Assembly: GCF_000730625.1 (NCBI RefSeq)
Contig: NZ_BBIT01000009.1
Location: forward strand, 1 to 64,000
From: Pseudomonas oryzihabitans NBRC 102199
GTDB taxonomy: Bacteria > Pseudomonadota > Gammaproteobacteria > Pseudomonadales > Pseudomonadaceae
Length of the DNA: 64,000 nucleotides
Direction of reading: 5' to 3'
Both the position numbers and the translations under genes were made by a program. Position 1 is the stretch's first letter. Each line of letters starts with the position of its first letter. Below the pieces are notes generated by a model that worked only from the letters and a program-made list of their open reading frames with translations, made no database searches and was not told the DNA's origin. This document shows, piece by piece, positions 1 to 9,292 of the stretch.

Positions 1-13
1 ATTAATCAGTAGC

Positions 14-39
14 GTGGAAAACCGCGCAGCGTTTTCCAC
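14..39. repeat. Inverted repeat, 9-bp arms
   Basis: GTGGAAAAC at 14-22 is exactly complementary to GTTTTCCAC at 31-39, with an 8-base loop. No T-run follows on either strand, so it does not look like a simple terminator. The rest of 1-141 shows no convincing gene. Confidence 0.4.
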
Positions 40-141
40 AGGCATGCGAACAGGCCGAAGGGCAAGAACCCTCGACCCAAGCAAGCTACATAGAGAAGGA
101 AAAACCCGAGAAAGCCCGACCAGAAAAATCGCGCCCAAACG

Positions 142-165
142 AAAAAGCGGCCACTAGGGCCGCTT
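142..165 (-). terminator. Rho-independent terminator of the tRNA-Asp/Val unit
   Basis: An 8-bp stem (145-152 with 158-165) is followed, read leftward, by a run of five T and a further TTT. It lies about 40 bases past the 3' end of tRNA-Asp and fits the end of a leftward tRNA transcript. Confidence 0.7.
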
Positions 166-205
166 CTCGATGGTTACTGGCGTTCAGGACCAGACAACCT
201 TTGAA

Positions 206-282
206 TGGCGCAGCGGACGGGACTCGAACCCGCGACCCCCGGCGTGACAGGCCGGTATTCTAACCGACTGAACTACCGCTGC
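206..282 (-). tRNA. tRNA-Asp (GTC)
   Basis: The 77-base leftward gene has acceptor arm GCAGCGG pairing with CCGCTGC, anticodon loop CTGTCAC (anticodon GTC), T loop TTCGAGT and an encoded 3' CCA. It is cotranscribed after tRNA-Val, 13 bases away, from one promoter. Confidence 0.96.
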
Positions 283-295
283 GCATTACCTCGAG

Positions 296-371
296 TGGTG
301 GGTGATGACGGGATCGAACCGCCGACCCTCTGCTTGTAAGGCAGATGCTCTCCCAGCTGAGCTAATCACCC
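296..371 (-). tRNA. tRNA-Val (TAC)
   Basis: The 76-base leftward gene has acceptor GGGTGAT pairing with ATCACCC, anticodon loop CTTACAA (anticodon TAC), T-loop TTCGATC and an encoded CCA. It is the promoter-proximal gene of a two-tRNA unit with tRNA-Asp. Confidence 0.96.
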
Positions 372-393
372 GTTTGCTCTCGAAGTGGGGCGC

Positions 394-422
394 ATTCTAC
401 GGAGGGGTTTACGACCTGGCAA
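394..422 (-). promoter_or_regulatory. Sigma-70 promoter of the tRNA-Val/Asp unit
   Basis: Read leftward, TTGCCA (422-417) and TAGAAT (399-394) are separated by exactly 17 bases. A GC-rich discriminator (GCGCCCC) follows, as is typical of stable-RNA promoters under stringent control. It sits 23 bases before the 5' end of tRNA-Val. Confidence 0.75.
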
Positions 423-581
423 CCCCTTTTTCAAAAAAATTTTCCCAGCACTTCCAAAGGCTTAGCGCTGCCCTTGCGCGCACCTAAGAAAGCGCGCATT
501 CCCGACGACCATCGCGATCCGGGGTTGGCCTCCGGGGCGGGCGACGCGGATAATGCGCGCTTCGTTTTTGGGAGTGACACC

Positions 582-1502
582 ATGTGGTTCCGTAATCTGC
601 TCGTCTACCGTCTCACCCAGGAAGTCGCCTTCGAGACCGAAGCCCTCGAAGCCGCCCTCGCCGCCAAGCCGGCTCGTCCCTGCGCCAGCCAGGAATTGTC
701 CACCTATGGATTCGTCGCCCCCTTCGGCAAGGGTCCGGACCTGCCGTTGGTGCACGAAAGCCAGGGCTTCTTCCTGATCGCCGCGCGCAAGGAAGAACGC
801 ATCCTGCCCAGCAGCGTGGTCAAGGAAGCCGTGCAGGAAAAGGTCGACGAGATCGAAAACCAGCAGATGCGCAAGGTCTACAAGAAGGAGAAGGAGCAGA
901 TCAAGGACGAGATCGTCCAGGCCTTCCTGCCGCGCGCCTTCATCCGGCGCCAGACCACCTATGCCGCCATCGATCCCAAGCAGGGCTGGATCCTGGTCGA
1001 CGCCTCCAGCGCCAAGCGCGCCGAGGACCTGCTCTCCACCCTGCGCGATGCCCTGGGCTCGCTGCCGGTCCGCCCGCTGGGCGTCAAGCAGGCCCCCATG
1101 GCCACCTTCACCGACTGGGTCAAGGCCGGTGACGCCACCCATGGCCTCTACATCCTCGACGAGTGCGAACTGCGCGATGCCGGCGAAGACGGCGGCGTGG
1201 TGCGCTGCAAGGGTCAGGACCTGACCAGCGAAGAGATCCAGAATCACCTGGGCGCCGGCAAGCTGGTCACCAAGCTGGCCCTGGCCTGGCAGGACAAGCT
1301 GGCCCTGCTGCTGGACGACAAGGTCACCATCAAGCGCCTGAAGTTCGAGGACCTCCTGCAGGACCAGGCCGAACAGGACGGCGGCGAAGACGCCCTCGGC
1401 CAGCAGGACGCCAGCTTCGTGCTGATGATGATGACCCTGGCTGAATTCCTGCCACAGCTGATCGAAGCCCTGGGTGGTGAAGAATTGCCCCAGGGGCTCT
1501 AA
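582..1502 (+). CDS. rdgC: Recombination-associated protein RdgC
   Basis: This 306-residue protein has the usual RdgC length and starts [12 protein letters not shown], a typical RdgC N-terminus. RdgC forms a ring-shaped dimer around double-stranded DNA and limits RecA-dependent recombination. The ATG at 582 was chosen because upstream in-frame codons lie outside the family. The reading frame is uninterrupted and ends in a strong hairpin terminator, so it is probably monocistronic. The identification rests on the N-terminus, the length and the charged K/E-rich segment around residues 85-110. Confidence 0.93.
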   Translation: MWFRNLLVYRLTQEVAFETEALEAALAAKPARPCASQELSTYGFVAPFGKGPDLPLVHESQGFFLIAARKEERILPSSVVKEAVQEKVDEIENQQMRKVYKKEKEQIKDEIVQAFLPRAFIRRQTTYAAIDPKQGWILVDASSAKRAEDLLSTLRDALGSLPVRPLGVKQAPMATFTDWVKAGDATHGLYILDECELRDAGEDGGVVRCKGQDLTSEEIQNHLGAGKLVTKLALAWQDKLALLLDDKVTIKRLKFEDLLQDQAEQDGGEDALGQQDASFVLMMMTLAEFLPQLIEALGGEELPQGL

Positions 1503-1511
1503 GCTCACCTC

Positions 1512-1537
1512 AAGGCCGGCGCAGACCGGCCTTTTTT
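1512..1537 (+). terminator. Rho-independent terminator of rdgC
   Basis: AAGGCCGG (1512-1519) pairs with CCGGCCTT (1526-1533) across a 6-base loop and runs into TTTTTT. It begins 10 bases after the rdgC stop codon. Confidence 0.85.
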
Positions 1538-1562
1538 CTGCCTATTGAAAAAGGAGTTTGCC

Positions 1563-2504
1563 ATGCGTGCCCTGGCCGCCTTCAGCCGCTTCGTCGGCAA
1601 TACCTTCGCCTTCTGGGTGCTGCTCGCCGCCCTGCTGGCGTTCTTCGCCCCCGCAGTATTCAACCCGCTAAGCGTGGCCATCGTGCCGCTGCTGGGGGTG
1701 ATCATGTTCGGCATGGGCCTGACGCTCAAGGTTGAGGATTTCGCCGCCGTCGGCCGTCACCCCTGGCGGGTGCTGCTGGGCGTGGTAGCCCACTTCGTCA
1801 TCATGCCGGGCGTGGCCTGGGCGCTCTGTCAGCTGTTCCACCTGCCGCCGGAGATCGCCGTCGGCGTCATCCTGGTCGGCTGCTGCCCCAGCGGCACGGC
1901 GTCCAATGTCATGACCTGGCTGGCCAAGGGCGACCTGGCGCTGTCGGTGGCCATCGCCGCGGTGACCACCCTGCTCGCGCCCCTGCTGACCCCGGCGCTG
2001 ATCTGGCTGCTGGCCTCCACCTGGCTGCCGATCTCCTTTGGCGGGCTGTTCTGGTCGATCCTGCAGGTGGTGCTGCTGCCCATCGCCCTGGGTCTAGTCG
2101 CCCAGCGTCTGCTCGGCCAGCGCGTCGGCGCCCTGGTCGAGGTGCTGCCGCTGGCCTCGGTGGTGAGCATCGTGGTGATCGTTGCCGCGGTGGTGGCCGC
2201 CAGCCAGGCGCGCATCGCGGAATCCGGGCTGCTGATCATGGCGGTGGTGATCCTGCACAACGGCTTCGGCTTCCTGCTCGGCTATCTCACCGGCAAGTTC
2301 TGCAAGTTGCCAGTGGCCCAGCGCAAATCCCTGGCATTGGAAGTCGGCATGCAGAATTCCGGGCTCGGCGCCGCCCTGGCCACGGCGCATTTCTCGCCGC
2401 TGGCCGCGGTCCCCAGCGCCCTGTTCAGCGTCTGGCACAACATCTCCGGGGCGCTACTGGCCACCCTCTTCCGCCGCTTCAAGGACGACGACGCGCGTCC
2501 CTGA
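1563..2504 (+). CDS. BASS-family sodium symporter (PanS/YocS-like)
   Basis: A 313-residue, very hydrophobic protein with about nine or ten membrane segments, of the bile acid:sodium symporter superfamily. The family segment VGCCPSGTASNVMTWLAKGD lies at about residues 104-123 and matches the sodium-site region. A later segment, ALEVGMQNSGLGAALA, is also typical. AAGGAG just upstream supports the ATG at 1563. Relatives carry ketopantoate/pantoate or other organic anions; the substrate here is not decidable. Its last 51 bases overlap the 3' end of the convergent GGDEF-EAL gene. Confidence 0.85.
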   Translation: MRALAAFSRFVGNTFAFWVLLAALLAFFAPAVFNPLSVAIVPLLGVIMFGMGLTLKVEDFAAVGRHPWRVLLGVVAHFVIMPGVAWALCQLFHLPPEIAVGVILVGCCPSGTASNVMTWLAKGDLALSVAIAAVTTLLAPLLTPALIWLLASTWLPISFGGLFWSILQVVLLPIALGLVAQRLLGQRVGALVEVLPLASVVSIVVIVAAVVAASQARIAESGLLIMAVVILHNGFGFLLGYLTGKFCKLPVAQRKSLALEVGMQNSGLGAALATAHFSPLAAVPSALFSVWHNISGALLATLFRRFKDDDARP

Positions 2505-4910
2505 AGTCTCGTGCCACACCTGCCGGAGCAGCGCCTGGCAGGTGTCCTCGGTGAAGGGCTGCGGCCGGGCGATGCCGTAGCCCTGGGCATAGTCGACCCC
2601 CAGGGCAGTCAGCGCCGCCACCACCGCCGGGTTCTCGGCGAACTCGGCGATGGTCTTCTTGCCGGTGAGATGGCCCAGCTGATTGATCGCCTCGACCATG
2701 GCGCTGTCCACGGCGTCCTCCAAGAGGTGACGGACAAAGCTGCCGTCGATCTTCAGGTAGTCCACCGGCAGGTGCTTGAGGTAGGTGAAGGACGACATCC
2801 CGGCGCCGAAGTCGTCCAGCGAGAATCTCACCCCCAGGCCGCGCAACTCGTCCATAAACAACCGCGCCGCATCCAGATTGGCCACCGCGCTGGTCTCGGT
2901 GATCTCGAAGCAGATGCGCGCCGGCGCGATCTGCCAGCGCTGCAGCTGCTGCCTGACGAAATCGGCCAGACCCGCCTCGCCCAGCGAGTGCCCGGACAGG
3001 TTGATGGCCAGGGTGTCGAGCAACCCGTCGGGCAGCTCGGCGAAGCGCGCCAGGGCCGCGGCGATCACCCAGCGATCCAGGTCCGGCATCAGGCCATAGC
3101 GCTCCGCGGCCGGGATGAAGGCGCCCGGCGCGATCAGCCGCTCGCCCTCTTCCAGTCGCATCAGCACCTCCACGTGGCGATCCGCGACGGTCTCCTGGCC
3201 CAGCCCCAGGATCGGCTGGACATATAGCCGAAACCTGTCCTCGGCCAGCGCCCGGTGCAGGCGCTGCACCCAGGCCATCTCGCCATGGCGCTGATCCAGC
3301 TCCACATCGCCCGGGGCAAAGACCTGGATGCGATTGCGCCCCTTGTCCTTGGCCGCATAGCAGGCCAGATCGGCCAGGCGCAGCGCCTCCTCGGGCGCCA
3401 GGGCCTGACCTCCCAGATGCACCACACCGATGCTCAGACCGACGCGAAAGCCCTGTCCGGCCGCTTCGAATTGCAGGCTACCCACGCAGCAGCGCAGGCG
3501 CTCGGCGACCGCCTCGACCTGCGCGGGCGTACGATTTTCCAGCAGCACGCCGAATTCGTCGCCGCCCAGCCGTGCCAGGCAATCCTCTTCGCCCAGTTGC
3601 TGAGCGAGCAATTCGCACAGCTGGCGCAGCAGGCGATCGCCATGGAAATGCCCGGAGGTGTCGTTGACAATCTTGAACTGATCCAGATCGATGAACAGCA
3701 GCGAGGCGCAGGCCAGGTCCTCGCGGGCCAGCAGGCGCTCCAGCCGGGTCTCGAATTCGCGGCGATTGAGCAGCCCGGTCAGGGCATCGTGACTGGCCTG
3801 CCAGGCCAGATCATGCAGAAAGGCGCGTTCGCGGGTCTGGTCGTGCATCACCAGCACCACCCCGGTGCCGGACTCGCCCCGCGGCAGGGGGGTCACCGTC
3901 AGGGCCACCGGCACCCGAGCGCCGTCGATGCGCACCAGCTGATGCGCCAGAGGCTCATTGCCCGCCAGCCAGTCCTGGCTGCGCAGGCGTTCGGCCAGCG
4001 GCTGGGTCGACGCCGGCTGGTCCTCGGTCTGGATGTCGAACAGGTGGGTGACGGGCGTACCCGCCGCCAGCCCCGGCCACGCCAGCAGGCGCTCCGCGGC
4101 CGGGTTGTGATAGAGCAGCCGACCCTGGGCATTCAGCGCCAGCACGGCATCGCCCAGGGACGCCAGGATGACCTGGATATGTTCCTTTTCGGCCTGCAGC
4201 GCCTGCTCGGAGCGCCAGCGCTGCTGCACCAGGCTGTGCATGCGCCAGATGGCCAGGAGCACCAGCAAGGCGCCGACCAGGACGTTGGCGATGAACAGGG
4301 CCGCCACCAGCTGCCGCGACGCCACCCCCAGGCGCTCCGAGAAGGCCACCGTTTCCGGCATCATCCGGTCGTGCAGGTCCAGCAGCTGGCGTTTCAGCGG
4401 AATCAGCGCCGGTCCCGGTCCCCGCAGCTTGATCAACTCGAAGCCGGTGCGCGCCAGGGCCTGGAATTCGTCCATGTAGGGATCGGTGATCTGCCAACGG
4501 GCGATCACCCCTTCGAAGGGTTCCACATGGCGAGCCATCTGGAAGAGCGCGATGAGGCCATCGATGTCGTCCGGGCTGTTGCCGGCTAGGCGCAGCAGCC
4601 GCGCCGCTTCGGCCCGGTCGCCGCCGCTATCGAGTTCCTGCCGCGCCGCCCGGTCGAGGTCGTTGACGCTGATGGACGCGAGGTAAGCGTGATAGAACTC
4701 GGGCCGCCCTTCGTCCAGGTAGGCGCCGAGCGCCAGCATGGCGTTGCCAAGGCTCTTGCTCCACAGGCTTTCCGCGGACACATAGGCGCGCACCGTCGAC
4801 AGCAGTTGCAGGCTGACGATGGCGACCAGCGCCTGGCAGGACAGGATGATGACGAAGGGCCAGACGACCCGCAGCGTGCGCAGCGCAGAGGAAGGCGACA
4901 GTGAAGACAT
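2454..4910 (-). CDS. Membrane PAS-GGDEF-EAL c-di-GMP signalling protein
   Basis: An 818-residue inner-membrane protein. A transmembrane helix near residues 15-40 and a second near 197-222 enclose a periplasmic sensing region. A PAS domain follows, then a GGDEF domain with intact GGDEF at 449-453 and an EAL domain. The EAL signature reads EVL (581-583), and DDFG is present at 699-702. GGDEF domains make cyclic-di-GMP and EAL domains degrade it; with both motifs near-intact the net activity cannot be predicted. The start is uncertain because neither 4910 nor an ATG at 4949 has a strong ribosome site. It overlaps the convergent transporter gene by 51 bases. Confidence 0.88.
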   Translation of the reverse strand: MSSLSPSSALRTLRVVWPFVIILSCQALVAIVSLQLLSTVRAYVSAESLWSKSLGNAMLALGAYLDEGRPEFYHAYLASISVNDLDRAARQELDSGGDRAEAARLLRLAGNSPDDIDGLIALFQMARHVEPFEGVIARWQITDPYMDEFQALARTGFELIKLRGPGPALIPLKRQLLDLHDRMMPETVAFSERLGVASRQLVAALFIANVLVGALLVLLAIWRMHSLVQQRWRSEQALQAEKEHIQVILASLGDAVLALNAQGRLLYHNPAAERLLAWPGLAAGTPVTHLFDIQTEDQPASTQPLAERLRSQDWLAGNEPLAHQLVRIDGARVPVALTVTPLPRGESGTGVVLVMHDQTRERAFLHDLAWQASHDALTGLLNRREFETRLERLLAREDLACASLLFIDLDQFKIVNDTSGHFHGDRLLRQLCELLAQQLGEEDCLARLGGDEFGVLLENRTPAQVEAVAERLRCCVGSLQFEAAGQGFRVGLSIGVVHLGGQALAPEEALRLADLACYAAKDKGRNRIQVFAPGDVELDQRHGEMAWVQRLHRALAEDRFRLYVQPILGLGQETVADRHVEVLMRLEEGERLIAPGAFIPAAERYGLMPDLDRWVIAAALARFAELPDGLLDTLAINLSGHSLGEAGLADFVRQQLQRWQIAPARICFEITETSAVANLDAARLFMDELRGLGVRFSLDDFGAGMSSFTYLKHLPVDYLKIDGSFVRHLLEDAVDSAMVEAINQLGHLTGKKTIAEFAENPAVVAALTALGVDYAQGYGIARPQPFTEDTCQALLRQVWHETSGTRVVVLEAAEEGGQ

Positions 4911-5096
4911 ACAGCGATCCGCAAAAGGAGACGGGCGAATTCTTGCCATTGAGCAGGCATGTCGGCCGTTTTGCGGAAAACTGTTGGCCCGGGAAGACAG
5001 CTACGCTGGACTACCGGCGCCAGATAAGCGACGCAGAGGGGGTGCCGCCCTACCGCTGCCAGCGGCTGCCGACGAACGGTAGTCGAGGAGCCACCG

Positions 5097-5663
5097 CTAG
5101 TTGAAGGACGCCTCCAGGCGCGCCTTGACCTCGGGCCATTCGCGATCGGTGATGCTGTACATCACGGTGTCGTCCAGACGTCCGTCGGCCAGGCGCCGAT
5201 GATGGCGCAGCAGGCCTTCGCGGACCGCCCCCAGCTTCTCGATGGCGGCCTGGGACCGGAGATTGGTCGCGGCGGTCTTGAGCTGCACCCGCACCAGCTG
5301 CCAGTGCTCGAAGGCATGGCGCAGCATCAGGTACTTGATGTTGCCGTTGAGTCCGCTGCCATGCTGTTCGCTGTCGAGCCAGGTCCAGCCGATCTCGGCG
5401 GCGGGCAGCGCCGGCAGGAAGTCGGCGAAACGGGTGGTGCCCACCAGCCGGTCGGCGATGCGCACGGCAAAGGGCAAGGCGCGTCCTTCGCGCTGCTCGG
5501 CCAGGGCCTGGCGATACCAGTCCGGACGCAGGGGCCCGCTCAGGTAGTGCAGCGCTTCGCGATTGCGCTCGGCCAGGCTGACCAGCTCCAGCACGTCGCC
5601 TTCCGCCAGGGGGTCCAGGCGCAGCGCACCACGTTGCAGGGAAATGGGCTGCGCTTGGAACAT
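5097..5663 (-). CDS. GNAT acetyltransferase, RimJ/RimL type
   Basis: The 188-residue single-domain protein resembles the RimJ/RimL group of GNAT enzymes, which acetylate N-termini of ribosomal proteins or small amines using acetyl-CoA. Supporting segments are EIGWTWLDSEQHGSGLNGNIK (about residues 90-110, the beta-4 and acetyl-CoA loop) and TAATNLRSQAAIEKLGAVREG near 131-151, the usual final helix. It is divergent from the large sensor kinase gene with about 160 bases between the starts. The acceptor substrate is unknown. Confidence 0.85.
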   Translation of the reverse strand: MFQAQPISLQRGALRLDPLAEGDVLELVSLAERNREALHYLSGPLRPDWYRQALAEQREGRALPFAVRIADRLVGTTRFADFLPALPAAEIGWTWLDSEQHGSGLNGNIKYLMLRHAFEHWQLVRVQLKTAATNLRSQAAIEKLGAVREGLLRHHRRLADGRLDDTVMYSITDREWPEVKARLEASFN

Positions 5664-5821
5664 GACGGTCTCTCGCTCTTGAATCAGCCCGCCAACCTAA
5701 CAGGGCCGGCCGCCCGGCTCAACCCACTGGCATCCCCCAACGCACCAGAACTGACGTCTGGCACCCCAAGGTGCGACACTTTGTCCGGGCGCGATGGGCG
5801 CCTGGAATGTCTGGAGTCGCC

Positions 5822-8800
5822 ATGTCCCTGCCTAGCGGACTGATCATCACCGTTACCCTCGGCTATCTGGCCCTGCTCTTCGCCATCGCCTTCTACGGCG
5901 ATCGCCGGCCCCCGCTCAGGCCGCGCCTGCGGGCCTGGGTCTACAGCCTGTCGCTGGCCGTCTACTGCACCAGCTGGACCTTCTTCGGCGCGGTCGGCCA
6001 GGCCGCCGACCAGCTCTGGTCCTTCCTGCCCATCTACCTGGGGCCCATCCTCTTCCTGCTGCTGGCGCCGCAACTGGTGAAGAAGATGGTGCTGATCAGC
6101 AAGAAGGAAAACATCACCTCCATCGCCGACTTCATCGCCTCCCGCTATGGCAAGTCGCAGACGCTGGCCATCGTCGTCGCGCTGATCTGCCTGGTCGGCG
6201 TCCTGCCCTACCTGGCGCTGCAGCTCAAGGGCATCGTCATCGGCGTCAACCTGCTGACCGGCATCAATGCCGAGTCCCTGAGCACCCGCGCCCAGGACAC
6301 CGCGCTGTTCGTCTCCCTGGTGCTGGCGGTCTTCGCCATCCTGTTCGGCACCCGCAACCTGGACGTCACCGAGCACCACCGCGGCATGATGCTGGCGATC
6401 GCCTTCGAATCCCTGGTCAAGCTCGCCGCCTTCATCGCCGTCGGCCTCTGGGTCACCTATGGCCTGCACGACGGCTTCACCGATCTGCTCACCCGCTCGC
6501 AGCAGGCGCCGCAACTGCAGGAATATTGGCGCGAAACCCTGGACTGGCCGGGGCTGCTGATCCAGACCGGCGTAGCCTTCATCGCCGTGATGTGCCTGCC
6601 GCGCCAGTTCCACGTCACCGTGGTGGAAAACACCGACACCCGGGACGTCAACCTGGCGCGCTGGGTGTTTCCGCTCTATCTGGCGCTGGCCGCGCTGTTC
6701 GTCATCCCCATCGCCCTGGCCGGCCAGTTGCACCTACCCGGCGGTGTGCTGCCCGACTCCTTCGTCATCAGCCTGCCGCTGGCCCAGGAGCGTCCCTGGC
6801 TGGCCCTGCTGGCCTTTCTGGGCGGCGCCTCGGCGGCCACCGGCATGGTGATCGTCGCCTGCGTCGCCCTCTCCACCATGATCTCCAACGACATCGTCCT
6901 GCCCTGGCTGCTCAAGCGCCGCGGTCAGGTCGAGAGTCCCCATGCGGTGTTCAGCCACTGGATGCTCACGGTGCGCCGCGCCAGCATCGTGGTCATCCTG
7001 GTCCTGGCCTATTGCAGCTATCGCCTGCTGGGCTCCAATGCCAGCCTGGCCACCATCGGCCAGATCGCCTTCGCCGCCATCGCCCAGCTCGGACCGGCCA
7101 TGGTCGGGGCGCTGTTCTGGAAGGCCGCCAATCGCCGCGGCGTCTTTGCCGGTCTCACCGCCGGAGCCCTGCTCTGGGGCTATCTGATGGTGCTGCCGGT
7201 GGTGGCCACCAGTCTGCAATGGTCGCTGGAAGCCTTTCCCGGCCTCGCCTGGTTCGAGCAGCCCGCGGGGGAGCGGACGCTGCAACCGACCACCGTCGGC
7301 GCCCTGGTCTCCCTGGCCGGCAACTTCCTGCTGTTCGCCCTGGTGTCGCTGCTCTCGCGCACCCGGGTCTCGGAATACTGGCAGGCCGGGCGTTTCATCG
7401 CCCAGTACGCCCTGCCCCGACCGCGCAATCGCGCCCTGCTGGCGGTCAAGCTGGAGGACCTGCGGCTGCTGGCCGCCCGGTTCGTCGGCGACGAGCGCGC
7501 CCGCCTGAGCTTCAGCCGCTTCGCCGAGCAGAGCGGCCTGACCTATCACCCCGGGATGAACGCCAACAGCGAATGGATCGCCCAGACCGAGCGGCTGCTG
7601 GCCGGGGTGATCGGTGCCTCTTCCGCCCGCGCGGTGGTCAAGGCCGCCATCGAAGGCCGCGACATGCAGGTCGACGACGTGGTGCGCATCGCGGACGAAG
7701 CCTCGGAGGTGCTGGAATTCAACCGGGCGCTCTTGCAGGGCGCCATCGAGAACATCTCCCAGGGCCTCAGCGTGGTCGACCAGTCGCTGCGCCTGGTGGC
7801 CTGGAATCAGCGCTACCTGGAGCTGTTCGACTATCCCGACGGCATGATCCAGGTCGGTCGCCCCATCGCCGAGATCATCCGCTACAACGCCCTGCGCGGC
7901 CTCTGTGGCCCGGGCGATCCCGACGAGCACGTGGCGCGCCGGGTGGAGCGGATGCGCCAGGGCATTCCCCACACCTCGGAGCGGACCTTTCCCAATGGCC
8001 GGGTGATCGAGCTGATCGGCAGCCCCATGCCCGGCCGCGGCTTCGTGATGAGCTTTACCGACATCACCGCCTTCCGCGAGGCCGAACGCGCCCTGCGCGA
8101 AGCCAACGAGGGCCTGGAGCAGCGTGTCGAGGAACGCACCCGCGAACTGTCCCAGCTCAACCAGGCCCTGGAGGAAGCCAAGGCTCACGCCGAAGCGGCC
8201 AACCAGTCCAAGAGTCGTTTTCTCACCGCGGTCAGCCATGACCTGATGCAACCTCTGAGCGCCGCGCGGCTGTTCACCGCCGCCCTCGCCCACCAGGACG
8301 GCCTGGCCCAGGAAGCCCAGGAGCTGGTGCGCAACATGGACAGCGCTCTCAGATCCAGCGAAGACCTGATCGCCGATCTGCTGGATATCTCGCGGCTGGA
8401 GAACGGGCGCATCCTGGCGGCGCCGGCGCCCTTCTCCCTGGCCACCCTGTTCGAAGCCCTGGGCGTCGAATTCAAGGCCCTGGCGCAGAACCAGGGCACC
8501 AGCCTGCGCATCCGCAGCAGCCGCCTGGTGGTCAACAGCGACAGCAAGCTGCTGCGCCGGGTGCTGCAGAATTTCCTCACCAACGCCCTGAGATACGCCC
8601 ACGGCCGGGTATTGCTCGGCGTGCGCCGTCAGGGCCAGCACGTGAGCCTGGAAGTCTGGGACAGCGGCCCAGGCATTCCGGCGGACAAGCTCGAGCTGAT
8701 CTTCGAGGAATTCAAGCGGCTGGACAGCCACCAGACCCGCGCGGAAAAGGGCCTTGGGCTGGGCCTGGCGATCGCCGACCGTCTCTGCCGGGTGCTCGGC

Positions 8801-9292
8801 CATGAACTCTCGGTACGCTCCTGGCCGGGTCATGGCAGCGTCTTCAGCGTCAAGGTGCCCCTGGCCCCCGCCCTGGCCATCCAGGCCGCAGCCGCCAGCG
8901 AGGCGGCCCAGCCCCTGGCCGGCGATCCGGTGCTGTGCATCGACAACGAAGATAGCATCCTGCTCGGCCTGCGCAGCCTGCTGGGCCGCTGGGGCTGCCA
9001 GGTCTGGACCGCACGCAGCCGCGAGGAGTGCGCGGCCCTGCTCGCCCAGGGCGTGGTGCCGCGGCTGCTCATCGTCGACTACCACCTGAGCGATGCCGAC
9101 ACCGGCCCGGATGTCGCCGAATGGATTCGCCAGACCCTGGGCCAGGACATCCCCGGCATCGTCATCAGTGCCGATGGCCGCCCGGAATGCCTGGACAAGG
9201 TGCGCCAGGCGCGCCTGGACTTCCTGCCTAAGCCGGTGAAGCCGGCTTCACTGCGCGCCCTGCTGAGCCGTCAACTGGCCTTGTCCGGTTGA
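5822..9292 (+). CDS. Sodium-solute symporter / PAS / histidine kinase / receiver hybrid sensor
   Basis: A 1156-residue fusion. Residues 1 to about 500 form a 12-13 helix sodium:solute symporter-like domain. A linker and PAS domain (about 630-760) follow, then a coiled coil and a HisKA domain with phospho-acceptor His806 in SHDLMQPL. The ATPase domain has its N box at NFLTNALRYA, G boxes SGPGIP and GLGLGLA. A C-terminal receiver carries Asp1086 in LLIVDYHL. The layout matches P. aeruginosa PA3271 and is related to CbrA. The symporter part may sense or carry the signal. No separate response regulator lies beside it, so the output partner is elsewhere. GGAG at a good distance supports the ATG. 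Confidence 0.9.
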   Translation: MSLPSGLIITVTLGYLALLFAIAFYGDRRPPLRPRLRAWVYSLSLAVYCTSWTFFGAVGQAADQLWSFLPIYLGPILFLLLAPQLVKKMVLISKKENITSIADFIASRYGKSQTLAIVVALICLVGVLPYLALQLKGIVIGVNLLTGINAESLSTRAQDTALFVSLVLAVFAILFGTRNLDVTEHHRGMMLAIAFESLVKLAAFIAVGLWVTYGLHDGFTDLLTRSQQAPQLQEYWRETLDWPGLLIQTGVAFIAVMCLPRQFHVTVVENTDTRDVNLARWVFPLYLALAALFVIPIALAGQLHLPGGVLPDSFVISLPLAQERPWLALLAFLGGASAATGMVIVACVALSTMISNDIVLPWLLKRRGQVESPHAVFSHWMLTVRRASIVVILVLAYCSYRLLGSNASLATIGQIAFAAIAQLGPAMVGALFWKAANRRGVFAGLTAGALLWGYLMVLPVVATSLQWSLEAFPGLAWFEQPAGERTLQPTTVGALVSLAGNFLLFALVSLLSRTRVSEYWQAGRFIAQYALPRPRNRALLAVKLEDLRLLAARFVGDERARLSFSRFAEQSGLTYHPGMNANSEWIAQTERLLAGVIGASSARAVVKAAIEGRDMQVDDVVRIADEASEVLEFNRALLQGAIENISQGLSVVDQSLRLVAWNQRYLELFDYPDGMIQVGRPIAEIIRYNALRGLCGPGDPDEHVARRVERMRQGIPHTSERTFPNGRVIELIGSPMPGRGFVMSFTDITAFREAERALREANEGLEQRVEERTRELSQLNQALEEAKAHAEAANQSKSRFLTAVSHDLMQPLSAARLFTAALAHQDGLAQEAQELVRNMDSALRSSEDLIADLLDISRLENGRILAAPAPFSLATLFEALGVEFKALAQNQGTSLRIRSSRLVVNSDSKLLRRVLQNFLTNALRYAHGRVLLGVRRQGQHVSLEVWDSGPGIPADKLELIFEEFKRLDSHQTRAEKGLGLGLAIADRLCRVLGHELSVRSWPGHGSVFSVKVPLAPALAIQAAAASEAAQPLAGDPVLCIDNEDSILLGLRSLLGRWGCQVWTARSREECAALLAQGVVPRLLIVDYHLSDADTGPDVAEWIRQTLGQDIPGIVISADGRPECLDKVRQARLDFLPKPVKPASLRALLSRQLALSG

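Noticed and set aside
6734-9085. Long antisense open frame across the sensor kinase
   Set aside because: It is Gly/Gln/Ala-rich, has no family features and is the GC-skew shadow of the kinase gene, which has full domain evidence.
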